Notes: generated by a model not told the origin, from the sequence alone. A stretch of 64,000 bases of DNA from Hellea sp. (GCA_014238285.1 JABABK010000002.1:56626-120625), one strand, 5' to 3'; counted from the first letter of the stretch, positions 33,919-44,350 are shown. Numbers and translations are program-made.

Positions 33919-35265
33919 TTAGTCCGTCTGACCAGCCAACCAATTTTCCAACCAGTGAATATTATACTCGCCTTTTTGAAATTCAGGATCATCCAGCAAT
34001 TCTTTAAAGAGTGGAATCGTCGTATCCACGCCGGTAATGACAATCTCGCCTAGAGCGCGGCGTAAACGCAGAAGCGCGCCTTCGCGGGTCTTGCCGTGGA
34101 CGATGAGTTTGCCAATCAGGCTGTCATAATATGGCGGGATAGAATAGCCGGAATATAGACCACTATCGAGCCGTGTATTCATACCGCCGGGGGCGTGAAA
34201 ATCGATGACTTTGCCGGGGGACGGCGTGAAGGTTTTCGGGTTCTCGGCATTGATACGGCATTCAATGGCATGGCCGCGAAAATCGATATCGTTCTGCGTA
34301 AATGACAGCTTGTCACCATAGGCAATTTTGATTTGCTCACGGACGAGATCAATGCCTGTAATCTCTTCGGTCACCGGATGTTCGACTTGAAGGCGGGTGT
34401 TCATTTCGATGAAGAAGAACTCGCCATTTTCGTAAAGAAATTCGATTGTACCAGCGCCGCGATAACCGATGGTTTTAATGGCTTTGGAAACAATCTCGCC
34501 AATCTCGTCGCGCTGTTTTGCGCTCAGGCAAGGTGAGGGGGCTTCTTCTAGGATTTTCTGATTGCGGCGCTGCAATGAGCAATCCCGTTCGCCTAGATGC
34601 ACCACATTGCCATGGGTGTCGGCGATGACCTGGATCTCGATATGGCGCGGTCCCTTAAGGTAACGTTCTAAATAAACAGAATCATCACCAAAGGCCGCTT
34701 TGGCTTCTTGCCGGGCTGCCATTAAAGCTTCGTCGAGTTTATCGGGTGTTTCGGCAAGGCGCATACCGCGTCCGCCGCCGCCGGATGCGGCTTTTACGAG
34801 GAGGGGAAAGCCGACATCTTTGGCGACTTTGCGCGCTTCTTCGAGGGTGGCGACGCCGCCATCAGAGCCGGGCACAACGGGTATACCCGCATCGGCAACG
34901 GTTTGCTTGGCTGTAATCTTATCGCCCATAATGCGGATATGTTCAGCTGTTGGCCCAATAAAGGCCATGTCATGAGCTTCGACTATTTCGGCAAATTTGG
35001 CGTTTTCGGATAAAAACCCGTAACCGGGGTGAACGGCATCGGCATCTGTGATTTCACAGGCTGATATGATAGCCGGAATGTTGAGATAGCTATCCGTGGC
35101 CGAATTTGGCCCAATACAAACGCTTTCATCGGCCAGGCGCACATGCATCGCGTCTTTATCGGCTTCGGAGTGGACGGCAACGCTGGCAATACCCATTTCT
35201 TTACAGGCCCGGTGGACCCGAAGAGCGATTTCGCCGCGATTGGCTATGAGGATTTTTTTAAACAT
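33919..35265 (-). CDS. accC: Acetyl-CoA carboxylase, biotin carboxylase subunit
   Basis: AccC carboxylates biotin on AccB with ATP and bicarbonate, the first half-reaction of malonyl-CoA synthesis. The 448-residue protein has KILIANRGEIALRV at the start, the ATP-grasp glycine loop KAASGGGGRGMRL, EYLKGPRHIEIQV-like stretch, RDCSLQRRNQK, EMNTRLQVEHPVTE and AIECRINAE. It is the last gene of aroQ-accB-accC, two bases after the accB stop codon, the usual alphaproteobacterial arrangement. Confidence 0.97.
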   Translation of the reverse strand: MFKKILIANRGEIALRVHRACKEMGIASVAVHSEADKDAMHVRLADESVCIGPNSATDSYLNIPAIISACEITDADAVHPGYGFLSENAKFAEIVEAHDMAFIGPTAEHIRIMGDKITAKQTVADAGIPVVPGSDGGVATLEEARKVAKDVGFPLLVKAASGGGGRGMRLAETPDKLDEALMAARQEAKAAFGDDSVYLERYLKGPRHIEIQVIADTHGNVVHLGERDCSLQRRNQKILEEAPSPCLSAKQRDEIGEIVSKAIKTIGYRGAGTIEFLYENGEFFFIEMNTRLQVEHPVTEEITGIDLVREQIKIAYGDKLSFTQNDIDFRGHAIECRINAENPKTFTPSPGKVIDFHAPGGMNTRLDSGLYSGYSIPPYYDSLIGKLIVHGKTREGALLRLRRALGEIVITGVDTTIPLFKELLDDPEFQKGEYNIHWLENWLAGQTD

Positions 35266-35267
35266 GT

Positions 35268-35750
35268 TTATTCGATGATGAAAAGGACTTCGCCAAATTC
35301 TACTGGCTGTGCGTCGTTAACCATGACGGCTTTAATAGTACCGGATTTAGGCGCTGTGATCGGGTTAAATGTTTTCATGGCTTCGATTAGTAAGATTGTG
35401 TCGCCTTCTTTGACGCTATCGCCGTCGCTGACAAAAGTTGATGCGTCTGGGCTTGGCCTGACATATGCCGTTCCAACCATGGGGGACTTAACCGCGCCGG
35501 GGTGATTGCTATGATCTGGGGCAGAAGGCACTTCAGTCGCAATCGGGGCTGCAGCTGCGGTGGGCGCTGCCATGGCGACAGGGGCGGGGGCCGCGATTGT
35601 ATTGACAACTTGGCCGTTATGCTTTGAGACGCGGATTTTGAGATCGCCACGTTTCATTTCAATTTCGGAAAGCTCTGTTTGGTTTAGGATGTCTGCGAGT
35701 TCGCGTATAAGCGCTGTATCAGATGTATTTGTCGGCTTTTTGTCCGGCAT
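35268..35750 (-). CDS. accB: Acetyl-CoA carboxylase, biotin carboxyl carrier protein
   Basis: The 160-residue BCCP has an N-terminal dimer or interaction region, an Ala/Pro-rich linker (about 70-95) and the C-terminal biotinyl domain starting near VKSPMVGTAYV. The biotinylated Lys is in IEAMKTFNPI, about 38 residues from the C-terminus, as in other BCCPs; the residue after the usual EAMKT is Phe rather than Met, which is tolerated. It lies between aroQ and accC. Confidence 0.95.
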   Translation of the reverse strand: MPDKKPTNTSDTALIRELADILNQTELSEIEMKRGDLKIRVSKHNGQVVNTIAAPAPVAMAAPTAAAAPIATEVPSAPDHSNHPGAVKSPMVGTAYVRPSPDASTFVSDGDSVKEGDTILLIEAMKTFNPITAPKSGTIKAVMVNDAQPVEFGEVLFIIE

Positions 35751-35782
35751 AGAGTCTCACCTAGTTTTTGTTTTTATTTGTT

Positions 35783-36229
35783 TTATGCGTCTGCTTCTAG
35801 CAGATGAATGGCAGCCTGTAAGCCCAATAAATAGCTTTTTGCGCCAAAACCACTAATGGTTCCAACAGAGGCTTCCGCCACAAAAGAACGCCTTCTGAAG
35901 CTTTCGCGCGCGGCAGGCTGTGACAAGTGAATTTCAATACAGGGAATGCTTATAGCCTTGATCGCATCATAAATGGCGACGGATGTGTGGGTGTAGGCCG
36001 CCGGGTTGATTATAAGGGCGGATGATTTTTGACCGGCCTCTTGAATCAAGCTGACAAGCTCACCTTCAATATTGGATTGGAAAAAGCCAATGTCATACCC
36101 ATCAGCTTTGGCGGCTTCCCGGCACATATCCTCAATATCTGTCAGCGTTTGAGATCCGTAAATCTCCGGCTCTCTTGTACCCAGTAGATTTAAGTTAGGG
36201 CCGTTCAATATATATATGGTTTTTGACAT
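35783..36229 (-). CDS. aroQ: 3-dehydroquinate dehydratase, type II
   Basis: AroQ catalyses the third step of the shikimate pathway by anti elimination. The 148-residue protein has YILNGPNLNLLGTREPEIYG with the catalytic Tyr/Arg region, FFQSNIEGELVSLIQEAG, INPAAYTHTSVAI with the catalytic His, and EIHLSQPAARESFRRRSF. It heads the aroQ-accB-accC operon (32 nt gap to accB), an order common in Alphaproteobacteria. Confidence 0.97.
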   Translation of the reverse strand: MSKTIYILNGPNLNLLGTREPEIYGSQTLTDIEDMCREAAKADGYDIGFFQSNIEGELVSLIQEAGQKSSALIINPAAYTHTSVAIYDAIKAISIPCIEIHLSQPAARESFRRRSFVAEASVGTISGFGAKSYLLGLQAAIHLLEADA

Positions 36230-36293
36230 AGACGCCTATGCTAGCCTTGTATATTAGGGCCGACAAGAGGAAATGAGCTCCCGAAAGTAAACT

Positions 36294-36497
36294 ATGAATT
36301 TGGTCGTTAATGGACAAGATTATCACGATATTCCTGAGGGTATATCTGTGAAAGGTCTTCTGGCGCATTTGGAGTTGCCGGAAAAAAAGATCGCGGTTGA
36401 ACGCAATCTTGAAATTGTCTCGAAATCGACCTTTGAAACAACGCTGTTATCCGAGGGCGATCGGCTCGAAATCATACATTTTATTGGAGGCGGTTAA
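36294..36497 (+). CDS. thiS: Sulfur carrier protein ThiS
   Basis: ThiS is the ubiquitin-like carrier that delivers sulfur as a C-terminal thiocarboxylate for the thiazole ring of thiamine. The 67-residue protein has the beta-grasp pattern ([19 protein letters not shown]) and ends in HFIGGG with the required GlyGly. Its stop codon overlaps the ATG of thiG by one base (TAATG). The short leader shows no TPP riboswitch. Confidence 0.95.
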   Translation: MNLVVNGQDYHDIPEGISVKGLLAHLELPEKKIAVERNLEIVSKSTFETTLLSEGDRLEIIHFIGGG

Positions 36498-37282
36498 TGC
36501 CATTTCAAGATAAGTTGGTTGTTGCAGGCCGTGTATTTGAATCACGCCTAATCATAGGCACGGGCAAATATGAAACCTATCAGGAAAACGCTGATGCGTT
36601 AGTCGCGTCGGGCGCCGATATGGTCACCGTGGCTGTGCGCCGGGTTAATCTAACCAATCCGAATGAGCCAATGCTTGTCGATTTTATAGATCCCAAAGAC
36701 TATACTTATCTGCCAAATACGGCTGGATGTTTTACGGGTGAAGATGCTGTGCGGACATTGCGCCTTGCGCGTGAAGCCGGCGGATGGGATTTGGTTAAGC
36801 TGGAAGTCTTGTCTGATCCGAAACACCTATATCCGGATATGGAAGAGACAATGCGGGCGGCGAAGCTTTTGATCGATGACGGATTTGAAGTCATGGTTTA
36901 TTGCACGGATGATCCAGTTTTTGCGCGCAAACTCGAAGATATGGGCTGCGCTGCAATCATGCCGCTTGGCGCGCCTATCGGGTCTGGTCTTGGTATTCAA
37001 AACCCGCTGAATATCCAGTTTATTGTTGAGCAGACATCTGTACCTGTCATTGTTGATGCTGGCGTTGGCACAGCCTCTGATGCGGCGCTTGCCATGGAGC
37101 TAGGCTGTGACGGCGTTTTGATGAATACGGCGATTGCCGCCGCCCATGATCCTGTTTGCATGGCAGTCGCTATGAAGCACGCCGTAATCGCAGGCCGAGA
37201 AGCTTTTCTAGCTGGCCGAATGGAGCGAAAACAATATGCTGTTCCAAGCTCACCATTAGCGAAAGATGGGCTGATTGGATAA
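36497..37282 (+). CDS. thiG: Thiazole synthase
   Basis: ThiG builds the thiamine thiazole from deoxyxylulose 5-phosphate, dehydroglycine and ThiS-thiocarboxylate. The 261-residue TIM barrel has [10 protein letters not shown] with the catalytic Lys region, [40 protein letters not shown] with the Schiff-base Lys, APIGSGLGI and [33 protein letters not shown] before the start lies inside thiS. No thiE, thiC or thiO is in this window. Confidence 0.97.
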   Translation: MPFQDKLVVAGRVFESRLIIGTGKYETYQENADALVASGADMVTVAVRRVNLTNPNEPMLVDFIDPKDYTYLPNTAGCFTGEDAVRTLRLAREAGGWDLVKLEVLSDPKHLYPDMEETMRAAKLLIDDGFEVMVYCTDDPVFARKLEDMGCAAIMPLGAPIGSGLGIQNPLNIQFIVEQTSVPVIVDAGVGTASDAALAMELGCDGVLMNTAIAAAHDPVCMAVAMKHAVIAGREAFLAGRMERKQYAVPSSPLAKDGLIG

Positions 37283-37290
37283 TCAGGTTT

Positions 37291-37363
37291 GTCATCCCGG
37301 ACTTGATCCGAGGCCTTAAATAGCGCTGTAAGAGTATAGGTTCCGAATTAAGTCCGGGATGAC
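37291..37363. repeat. REP-like palindrome, family B (copy 2)
   Basis: GTCATCCCGG (37291-37300) and CCGGGATGAC (37354-37363) form perfect 10-bp outer arms; inside, GGACTTGATCCG/CGAATTAAGTCC give a further imperfect stem. It sits between the convergent thiG and enoyl-CoA hydratase genes and could end both transcripts. Confidence 0.8.
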
Positions 37364-37372
37364 AGAGTTTAA

Positions 37373-38182
37373 TTAACCTTCACGATCCTTGAATTCAGGC
37401 GCACGTTTTTCGAAAAATGACTTCACGCCTTCCATGCAATCATGGGACCTAAATGCGGCGTCCAGCATGACGCTCTCAGCCATATGAGCGGCCATTGGTC
37501 CGCCGTCATATCCATTGCCGCCTAACATCGAGGCGCGCAATAGCTGCTTGTTATGGGCGGCGCTGGTCGGCGAAACATTGACCGCTATTTCCTCTGCGAT
37601 TTCCATGGCGCGGTCGAGGACATTTTCTGGTTCTACTATTTCCGTAATCATGCCTGATGATAAAGCTTCTTCTGGCGAAATAGTACCGCCTTTGAGAAGC
37701 CATTCCTGGCACTTATTCATGCCGACAATGCGGGGCAAAAAGAAGCTGGCGGCGCCGTCAAAAACGATGCCGCGCCTTGCAAAGGGAAACAGAAATTTGG
37801 TTTTGGAGGATACAATCTTCATGTCCATGGGCAGGAGCATGGTCGCGCCAATTCCAACGGCGTGGCCATTGACCGCGGCTATGATTGGGGTGTCTGAATT
37901 AAAGATGCGAATGTTTAAAATGCCGCCAAAATCTCGCGGGATATCATCGAGCATTTCTTGCCCTGCCAGGCTTGCAAAACCGCCGGACAGATCCGCACCA
38001 ACGCAGTAGGCCTTGCCAGCACCTGTGACGACAATGACGCGAACGGAATTGTCATTATCCGCTTCATCGATCGCGTCATAAAGATCTTGGTGGAGAGCGA
38101 TATTATAAGCATTGCCCTGTTCGGGGCGGTTTAAGGTCAAAAGCCGAACTTGTCCGAAATCTTCTTTTAAAATTATGCTCAT
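37373..38182 (-). CDS. Enoyl-CoA hydratase/isomerase (crotonase) family protein
   Basis: The 269-residue protein shows the crotonase oxyanion-hole motifs VIVVTGAGKAYCVGADLSGGF and AAVNGHAVGIGATMLLPMD, and the SKTKFLFPFARRGIVFDGAASFFLPR stretch. The first catalytic Glu position of true hydratases (GxGxEL) is not evident at GIGATML, while the later stretch RGIVFDGA lacks an obvious Glu too. It could therefore be a crotonase-fold isomerase or other CoA-ester enzyme rather than a classical hydratase. It follows purH by 16 nt on the same strand, an unusual neighbour. Substrate unknown. Confidence 0.85.
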   Translation of the reverse strand: MSIILKEDFGQVRLLTLNRPEQGNAYNIALHQDLYDAIDEADNDNSVRVIVVTGAGKAYCVGADLSGGFASLAGQEMLDDIPRDFGGILNIRIFNSDTPIIAAVNGHAVGIGATMLLPMDMKIVSSKTKFLFPFARRGIVFDGAASFFLPRIVGMNKCQEWLLKGGTISPEEALSSGMITEIVEPENVLDRAMEIAEEIAVNVSPTSAAHNKQLLRASMLGGNGYDGGPMAAHMAESVMLDAAFRSHDCMEGVKSFFEKRAPEFKDREG

Positions 38183-38198
38183 AATGGCCTCTTATAAT

Positions 38199-39830
38199 TT
38201 AATGTCTGAAATGGCGCATGCCCGTAAAGACCATGGCAAGGCCAGCTTCATCAGCCGCATCAATAACGTCTTGATCTTTGATAGACCCTCCGGGCTGTAT
38301 GATGGCGGTTGCGCCCGCTGCTGCTGCCGATAACATGCCGTCCGCAAAAGGAAAAAAGGCGTCGGATGCGCAAGCACAGCCGGTGGTTCGGAGTTCGTCC
38401 CAACCAGCGGATTCTCGGGCATCTTCTGCTTTGCGGGCCGCGATCCGCGCGCTATCAAGTCGGCTCATTTGGCCTGCGCCGATACCAGCGGTTGAACCAT
38501 CTTTGACATAAACAATGGCGTTTGATTTGACATGTTTTGCGACTTTCCAGGCCATCATCATGTCTGCCATTTCAGCATCGGTTGGTTGGCGTTTTGTGAC
38601 GACTTTAAGGTCGGCAGGGTCAACATAGCCATTGTCACGATCTTGGACCAAAATTCCGCCCGCGACATTGCGGTGGGTCAGGCTTGGGTCCGATGGATTA
38701 GGCAGGCCGCCGGCGATCAACAGGCGTAGGTTTTTCTTCTTGGCAAAAATTGCGATGGCTTCGTCTGTGGCGGCAGGCGCAATCACAACTTCGGTGAAGA
38801 CTTTGATGATTTCCTGGGCGGTTTCAACGTCAAGGGTACCGTTAAGAGCAACAATGCTGCCAAAAGCTGATACGGGATCGCAGGCTAGGGCGGCTTTATA
38901 AGCAGAAATGAAGTCATCACCCACCGCTACGCCGCATGGGTTAGCGTGCTTGATAATCGCGACAGCCGGTTTCGCGCCTTTTGCAGTACTGCCAAATTCA
39001 GCGACAAGTTCATAAGCGGCGTCTGTATCATTGATGTTGTTATAGGACAGCGCTTTGCCTTGCATTTGCTCGGCTGTGGCAACGCCTGCGCGGCCTGAGC
39101 CATCACCGTAAAAGGCGGCTGTTTGGTGCGGGTTTTCACCGTATCGAAGAGTTTGTTTCAGTGTGCCAGCTTGGGCGCGATATTCAGGTGTTTCGCCAAT
39201 GACCTTTGCGAAGTAATTAGCGATGGCGGCGTCATAGGCGGCTGAGCGAGCATAAGATTTAGCGGCTAGTGTTCGGCGAAGCGCGCCAGATACCTGACCG
39301 TTATTGGCGTCCATTTCAGCGAGGACAGCATCGACATCATTACTATCAACACACACCGCAACATGGGCATGGTTTTTAGCGCCGGCGCGGATCATGGCGG
39401 GGCCACCAATATCAATGTTTTCGACGCACATTTCGTAAGAACCTCCCGAAGCGACAGCTTTTTCAAATGGGTAAAGATTGACGATCAATAGGTCGATGGA
39501 CATGATGCCCTGATCTTTCATTGCCTCAACATGAGACGCTAGGTCACGGTCGCCTAGTAGGCCGCCATGAACCATTGGATGGAGCGTTTTTACTCTGCCG
39601 TCCATCATTTCTGGAAAGCCGGTTAACTCGCTAACATCTTTGACAGGAAGTCCGGCAGCTTGAATAGCTTTGCGAGTTCCGCCTGTGGAAACCAGCTTAA
39701 CGCCGCGGTCATGCAGAGCTGTGGCTTGGGCGATTAATTTGGATTTATCAGAAACTGAAATGAGAGCACGCTTGATCGATGAGAGACGGGCCGGGTCAAA
39801 AGGGGGGAGGTCAGGATTTGGGCTTGGCAT
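38199..39830 (-). CDS. purH: Bifunctional AICAR transformylase / IMP cyclohydrolase
   Basis: PurH performs the last two steps of IMP synthesis. The N-terminal IMP cyclohydrolase domain (about 15-215) has [38 protein letters not shown]; the C-terminal transformylase domain has [36 protein letters not shown] with the catalytic [18 protein letters not shown] and a final GMRHFRH. The 543-residue length is normal. The only possible Met start overlaps the capD-like 3' end by 20 nt and lies on an A8 tract, so it is translationally coupled to its upstream neighbour. Confidence 0.97.
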   Translation of the reverse strand: MPSPNPDLPPFDPARLSSIKRALISVSDKSKLIAQATALHDRGVKLVSTGGTRKAIQAAGLPVKDVSELTGFPEMMDGRVKTLHPMVHGGLLGDRDLASHVEAMKDQGIMSIDLLIVNLYPFEKAVASGGSYEMCVENIDIGGPAMIRAGAKNHAHVAVCVDSNDVDAVLAEMDANNGQVSGALRRTLAAKSYARSAAYDAAIANYFAKVIGETPEYRAQAGTLKQTLRYGENPHQTAAFYGDGSGRAGVATAEQMQGKALSYNNINDTDAAYELVAEFGSTAKGAKPAVAIIKHANPCGVAVGDDFISAYKAALACDPVSAFGSIVALNGTLDVETAQEIIKVFTEVVIAPAATDEAIAIFAKKKNLRLLIAGGLPNPSDPSLTHRNVAGGILVQDRDNGYVDPADLKVVTKRQPTDAEMADMMMAWKVAKHVKSNAIVYVKDGSTAGIGAGQMSRLDSARIAARKAEDARESAGWDELRTTGCACASDAFFPFADGMLSAAAAGATAIIQPGGSIKDQDVIDAADEAGLAMVFTGMRHFRH

Positions 39831-41775
39831 TTTTTTTGGGCTTACTTATTGTTTTGGGTTTAGGTTTGATTTTGTGATTAAGGGTACCGTTGGGTTTATA
39901 ATCTGGTAACAATTTTGCGAGAGACTTTATGATTTCGGCGCGATCCCGACTGGTAGTTTGCTTTAAAAGTTGATCAATGTTGGATTTAAGTGTGTCTGGT
40001 GATTCCATAACGCCTGTAAACCGCTGAACGCCATCAACATAGGTCCTTTCCAGAAGTTCTTCATCATCATGAGACAATTCTTCTCTGAGTTTTTCGCCGG
40101 GACGTAGGCCCGTGTAGACAATATTTATATCGCGATCTGGAACGAGGCCTCGGAGCCGGATCAGTTGCCGCGCGAGCTTGCTGATCTTCACGGGCTCTCC
40201 CATTTCTAAAACATAGATAGAGCCCTCTTCTGGCCGTACCGTTGCGTTGAGCGCGGCTGACTGCAAGACGAGCGCAGCCGCTTCTTCCGTGGTCATGAAA
40301 TATCGAGTAACCTCTTCATCTGTGACAGTCACGGGGCCGCCATTGGCGATTTGTTCCTCAAATAACGGTACAACAGATCCTGTTGAGGCTAAAACATTCC
40401 CGAACCTCACGGCACAAGCGGACAGGTTTTTATGTTTCTTCGTGTGTATCAACGTTAGCATTTCAGCAATGCGTTTGCTGGCGCCCATAATGTTTGAAGG
40501 GCGGACGGCTTTATCTGTTGAGATAAGTGTAAAGCTTTCAGCACCATGTTTATGAGACAGTGTAAGAATATTTTGAGTACCGCCAATGTTTGTTTTGAGT
40601 GCTTCAATAGGGTTGATTTCGCTAAGCGGCACATGTTTTAGGGCAGCAGCATGTAAAATTATCTGTGGTTTCTCTTTGGCAAAAATTTCCTCAAGCCGTA
40701 ACTTATCACATATATTGGCAAGATATGGGAACCATGTTCCCTCCATTTCAGGAAATGTTCCGCGAAGCTCACGATCAATTTCATAGAGATTAAATTCCGA
40801 ATAATCGAGCACGGTTAATCGTTCCGGCATCAGCGCGGCGACTTGCCTTGTAATTTCAGATCCGATTGTGCCGCCAGCTCCAGTGATTAAAATACGTTTG
40901 CCCTCAACGAGCCGGCGAACAGGATCAATATCCAGCGCCTTTAATTCACGGCCAATTAAGTCAGACGCTTCGAAAGGGGACAATGTGTCAGGTCGAGTTT
41001 GGCTGATTCGAACCAAAGGCGCTCCAATTTCAGACGCTTTTCGAACAAGGTTATAGGATTTTGTTCGGCTTTGATTTTCATCAGTCGCAATCAATGTAGG
41101 CGGTATGTCATAGTTGATTTTCAAACCTGCATATATGTCTTCGAGTTCAGTAATATTTCCTAGAACAGGAATGCCGCGAATTGAACGACCTCTATGGTCC
41201 ACATCTGTTCCGATGAGGCCTTTAACATTATGGCCTGGGCCCGTCACTTTACGGTTCATATCTCGCAAGTAATTGTGAATTGATCTTTCAGTTCCGATCA
41301 AAACTGCATTCGGGAGATCTTTGTTTTGACCTCTAAAAATGGCCCTCACATCGCCATTTTGCAAAAACATCACAGCAACGCGACTTAAAGTTAAAACAAA
41401 GAAATATAAGGGGCCGACAATAAAAGGTACTGACCTTGGAAAGTCAGCCGCGCGATTAAAAAAGAAAAATAGTAGAACTGGCGCAATCACAACGGCAAGT
41501 AAGACAGCTTGAAATAAATTTCGGATATCATCCAATGACGTAAACCGCCAAATAGCTTTATAGGTATCTGTTAGTATCCAACTTGAAACACAGGCGACCA
41601 TAAATACGATCGTTGCGCTTTCCGCAATACCTGTCGGGACAGGCGTGTCTTCGAACGTATAACGCCAATGAATGACGAGATACATGCAAAGGCCACCAAT
41701 AAGCGCATCGTAAATTGCGACAGTGAATTTACTGATGAGTGGTTTTCCAAATATTCCCGTTAGCGATTTGATCAT
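39811..41775 (-). CDS. FlaA1/CapD-type nucleoside-diphosphate-sugar 4,6-dehydratase, membrane-anchored
   Basis: The 654-residue protein has four to five N-terminal membrane helices (about 15-130), a Rossmann-like CoA-binding middle domain (about 145-270) and an extended SDR catalytic domain with [26 protein letters not shown] (FlaA1-type) and [17 protein letters not shown] replace the usual YxxxK context. Such enzymes (PglF, WbpM, CapD) start synthesis of bacillosamine- or QuiNAc/FucNAc-type sugars for glycans. The tail is Lys/Pro-rich ([12 protein letters not shown]). It sits inside the rpe-heparinase-purH cluster, overlapping both neighbours by a few bases, so glycan synthesis is the likely role. 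Confidence 0.92.
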   Translation of the reverse strand: MIKSLTGIFGKPLISKFTVAIYDALIGGLCMYLVIHWRYTFEDTPVPTGIAESATIVFMVACVSSWILTDTYKAIWRFTSLDDIRNLFQAVLLAVVIAPVLLFFFFNRAADFPRSVPFIVGPLYFFVLTLSRVAVMFLQNGDVRAIFRGQNKDLPNAVLIGTERSIHNYLRDMNRKVTGPGHNVKGLIGTDVDHRGRSIRGIPVLGNITELEDIYAGLKINYDIPPTLIATDENQSRTKSYNLVRKASEIGAPLVRISQTRPDTLSPFEASDLIGRELKALDIDPVRRLVEGKRILITGAGGTIGSEITRQVAALMPERLTVLDYSEFNLYEIDRELRGTFPEMEGTWFPYLANICDKLRLEEIFAKEKPQIILHAAALKHVPLSEINPIEALKTNIGGTQNILTLSHKHGAESFTLISTDKAVRPSNIMGASKRIAEMLTLIHTKKHKNLSACAVRFGNVLASTGSVVPLFEEQIANGGPVTVTDEEVTRYFMTTEEAAALVLQSAALNATVRPEEGSIYVLEMGEPVKISKLARQLIRLRGLVPDRDINIVYTGLRPGEKLREELSHDDEELLERTYVDGVQRFTGVMESPDTLKSNIDQLLKQTTSRDRAEIIKSLAKLLPDYKPNGTLNHKIKPKPKTISKPKKNAKPKS

Positions 41776-43502
41776 GTTCTAGCCTCGAGGCGTCTAATAG
41801 ACCAACGTACTCTGTTGGATTTAGATTCGCCATCGCCATCTGCAAATGCAGAGCCAGAAATAACAATTTGTTCTGATTTCACTGGGCGATCACCTTCGGC
41901 CAGATAAACAGATTCCTCGATACGCATGGGACCGCCATCAGTCCTAAAACGCCAACCAACTTGCCCCGGTTGAATAAGTAGGGCGCTGTGTAGGTCTTGG
42001 GCAAGGGTTGCTTTGACAGAAGGATGTAAATGAAATCTAATGTCAAATGGGATTGCATTTCGGCTTTGCGGCGGCGTACCAACGGGCACTAATACGCTAT
42101 CTTCACCTCTGATGTCTTGGCCACTATCATTCACATAAAGCCTGCGTCTATGGACGAGCCCTGTGGTTGGTAAATATCCGTTGTGAGACATTTCGAGCCA
42201 GACACCCTCGCTCTGTTCCCGTCTGGAAACATCAACTTTTTCCACGCCTTGTTCAATATGCATAGGGAAGAGTTTTGCTTTTAGTCCTGTTTTAACTAAG
42301 CTGCCCGTTGTTGAATTGTTGAGGCAAAGCGTAGAATGAGCGGCGGTCACCCGCATCGCAGGTCGCCATGACACGGCTTGTTCGTCATTCCAGCCGCAAT
42401 TAACAATAAGTCTTCCAGCTTGGGTGGCAACTTCTATGGATAGTGGGGCGAGATGGGCTTCTTGGTCAAAAGGAAAGGGTGAGGTTTCCCCTGTGTCTAT
42501 GAGGATAACGGTCCCATTTTGATGAATGCGTTGATACCCAGTATGGGGGCAATAGGTAAATGGGCTCGCGCTTGTTTTGCTAAATCTTAGGAGCTGATCG
42601 ATATAATTGATATCGCCCCTACCACCGCCATTGAACCCTGTTAGGCCTTTGTCAGGCATTTGAAAAAATGGAACGACGTGACGGAGTCTTTCAAGCGCGC
42701 GATTAATGGACGGCGAACCTTCGGCGCCGCGCTGTTCTAAAGCTTGATCGAGAGCGGTAAGAATAGCTAAGGCTTCAACGCATTGTTCGGGGCAACGGCT
42801 AACATGACCGCCGTCGGGCAGTATCTGCAAATGTATTTGCTCATCGAGTAGATCAAGGCCGCGATTTAAGTAGTCATAGGCTTTTTCTGGATGAAAAAGC
42901 CCAGCCAATGCTATGACAGTAGCGGCTTTAAGCTTGGGCACGCCATCTGGAGTTTGTTTGAAGGTTTGGCGAAGTTTTTTGACTTGCCGCATTGTACTTT
43001 GTCGGCGTGCATGTCCGGTATGTTCAATTCGGTCCTGAGAAAGGGAGGACGACCAATTACAAAGCCAAGCATAGAGTCGATTGGCTAATATGTCATTTTC
43101 CCAGCTATAGGCATTCCAGTTTCCGTAAATGGTGATCCATTGGTCAATAAGGGTCCTTGCTTTTAGGCTAGCTCCCTTTTCGCCTCGAATAGACAGATCC
43201 CAAAGCCAATCAAAGCTATGGAGCCAGAATGCAAATTTTTCCGAAGGTGCTGGCAACGGCCATGGGTCCCCTTGGCGCCCCACATCTAAGTTTTGCCCGG
43301 CATAAATAAAATGCCCGTCCAAGATGGGTTGTCCTCGATCTGGTCTGCCTCTGAAGTTTCTGATCGGTATATTTTCAAAAGGTACAACACTACCTGTTCG
43401 CATACGAATACCGCGTATCGGTGATAACACTTCATCACCGACTTTCTGCATGGAGCGGGTTAGAGTTGTCTCTATAACTTTGCTGATGGGTAATCGTTGC
43501 AT
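41772..43502 (-). CDS. Heparinase II/III family protein
   Basis: The 576-residue protein has an N-terminal alpha/alpha toroid (about 60-300, with HSFDWLWDL, WENDILANRLYAWL) and a C-terminal beta-sandwich heparinase II/III domain beginning near TSPFPFDQEAHLAPLSIEV. There His and Tyr of a polysaccharide lyase could sit (VTAAHSTLCLNN). Many alphaproteobacteria keep such a protein between rpe and purH, and its substrate is unknown; it has no signal peptide that I can see. The stop codon overlaps the start of the CapD-like gene (ATGA), and rpe ends 12 nt upstream. Confidence 0.88.
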   Translation of the reverse strand: MQRLPISKVIETTLTRSMQKVGDEVLSPIRGIRMRTGSVVPFENIPIRNFRGRPDRGQPILDGHFIYAGQNLDVGRQGDPWPLPAPSEKFAFWLHSFDWLWDLSIRGEKGASLKARTLIDQWITIYGNWNAYSWENDILANRLYAWLCNWSSSLSQDRIEHTGHARRQSTMRQVKKLRQTFKQTPDGVPKLKAATVIALAGLFHPEKAYDYLNRGLDLLDEQIHLQILPDGGHVSRCPEQCVEALAILTALDQALEQRGAEGSPSINRALERLRHVVPFFQMPDKGLTGFNGGGRGDINYIDQLLRFSKTSASPFTYCPHTGYQRIHQNGTVILIDTGETSPFPFDQEAHLAPLSIEVATQAGRLIVNCGWNDEQAVSWRPAMRVTAAHSTLCLNNSTTGSLVKTGLKAKLFPMHIEQGVEKVDVSRREQSEGVWLEMSHNGYLPTTGLVHRRRLYVNDSGQDIRGEDSVLVPVGTPPQSRNAIPFDIRFHLHPSVKATLAQDLHSALLIQPGQVGWRFRTDGGPMRIEESVYLAEGDRPVKSEQIVISGSAFADGDGESKSNRVRWSIRRLEART

Positions 43503-43514
43503 GATGGATATGCG

Positions 43515-44192
43515 TTAGGCGACCTGTGAAGCAAGATTACTTCGAAGGGCTGCAATGTTTTGCTGATAGGTTCCGGCCCCTTTGAACACGGCGCTACCGG
43601 CGACTAACGCTGTCGCGCCGGCGCTTATGCATTCGCGGGCGGTCAGCGGGTTTACGCCGCCGTCAATTTCTATGATAATGTCATGCCCGGATTGATCTAC
43701 TTTTTTCCTAAGATCCGAAATTTTTCTAAGCTGTGACCGTATAAAGCTTTGTCCGCCAAAACCTGGGTTCACGCTCATGACGAGGATAAGATCAATATCA
43801 TCAATGACATAGTCAATAACATCTGCATGTGTCGCGGGGTTTAAGGCTATGCCAGATTTCAATCCCAAGCCTCTAATTGTTTGAAGTGTTCTGTGCAGAT
43901 GCGGGCCAGAATCGGGGTGTACGGTGATAATGTCTGCGCCGGCATTGGCAAAATCTTCGATTAATGGATCAACAGGACTGACCATTAAGTGTACATCAAA
44001 TGGTTTCTTCGTATGAGGCTTTAAGGCTTTCACAACGGCGGGCCCAATGGTCAAATTTGGCACGTAATGGCCATCCATTACATCGATGTGAATCATGTCT
44101 GCACCTGCCGTATCAATAGCAGCAACTTCTTCGCCGAGCCGGGCAAAGTCAGCGGAAAGAATAGAAGGGGATATAAGCACATTATCGGTCAT
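43515..44192 (-). CDS. rpe: Ribulose-phosphate 3-epimerase
   Basis: Rpe interconverts ribulose 5-phosphate and xylulose 5-phosphate. The 225-residue TIM barrel has [35 protein letters not shown] with the catalytic Asp and metal His, [31 protein letters not shown] and ALVAGSAVF. The start ATG is well placed, and the gene heads the rpe-heparinase-capD-like-purH-crotonase run, in which every junction is short or overlapping. Confidence 0.97.
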   Translation of the reverse strand: MTDNVLISPSILSADFARLGEEVAAIDTAGADMIHIDVMDGHYVPNLTIGPAVVKALKPHTKKPFDVHLMVSPVDPLIEDFANAGADIITVHPDSGPHLHRTLQTIRGLGLKSGIALNPATHADVIDYVIDDIDLILVMSVNPGFGGQSFIRSQLRKISDLRKKVDQSGHDIIIEIDGGVNPLTARECISAGATALVAGSAVFKGAGTYQQNIAALRSNLASQVA

Positions 44193-44288
44193 CGCGCCTC
44201 ATTATCAGCCCCTATGAAAAGGCGCAAGCTGTATCACCTGACAGGCTAATATTCTACGTGAGCAATAATGATGAATTGTCTGAGTTGA

Positions 44289-44311
44289 ATCAGGGTGTGG
44301 ATTTCCCTGAT
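44289..44311. promoter_or_regulatory. Inverted repeat upstream of msrC
   Basis: ATCAGGG (44289-44295) and CCCTGAT (44305-44311) are perfect 7-bp arms with a 9-nt spacer, about 40 nt before the msrC ATG. It may be an operator or a leader hairpin. The rest of the 158-bp gap holds no other structure that I see. Confidence 0.35.
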
Positions 44312-44350
44312 AAATTATATTAAATCGTCATTCTTTGGGCAGGAAATACG

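Noticed and set aside
36230-36293. TPP riboswitch before thiSG
   Set aside because: The leader is only 64 nt and lacks the CUGAGA and ACCUG conserved segments.
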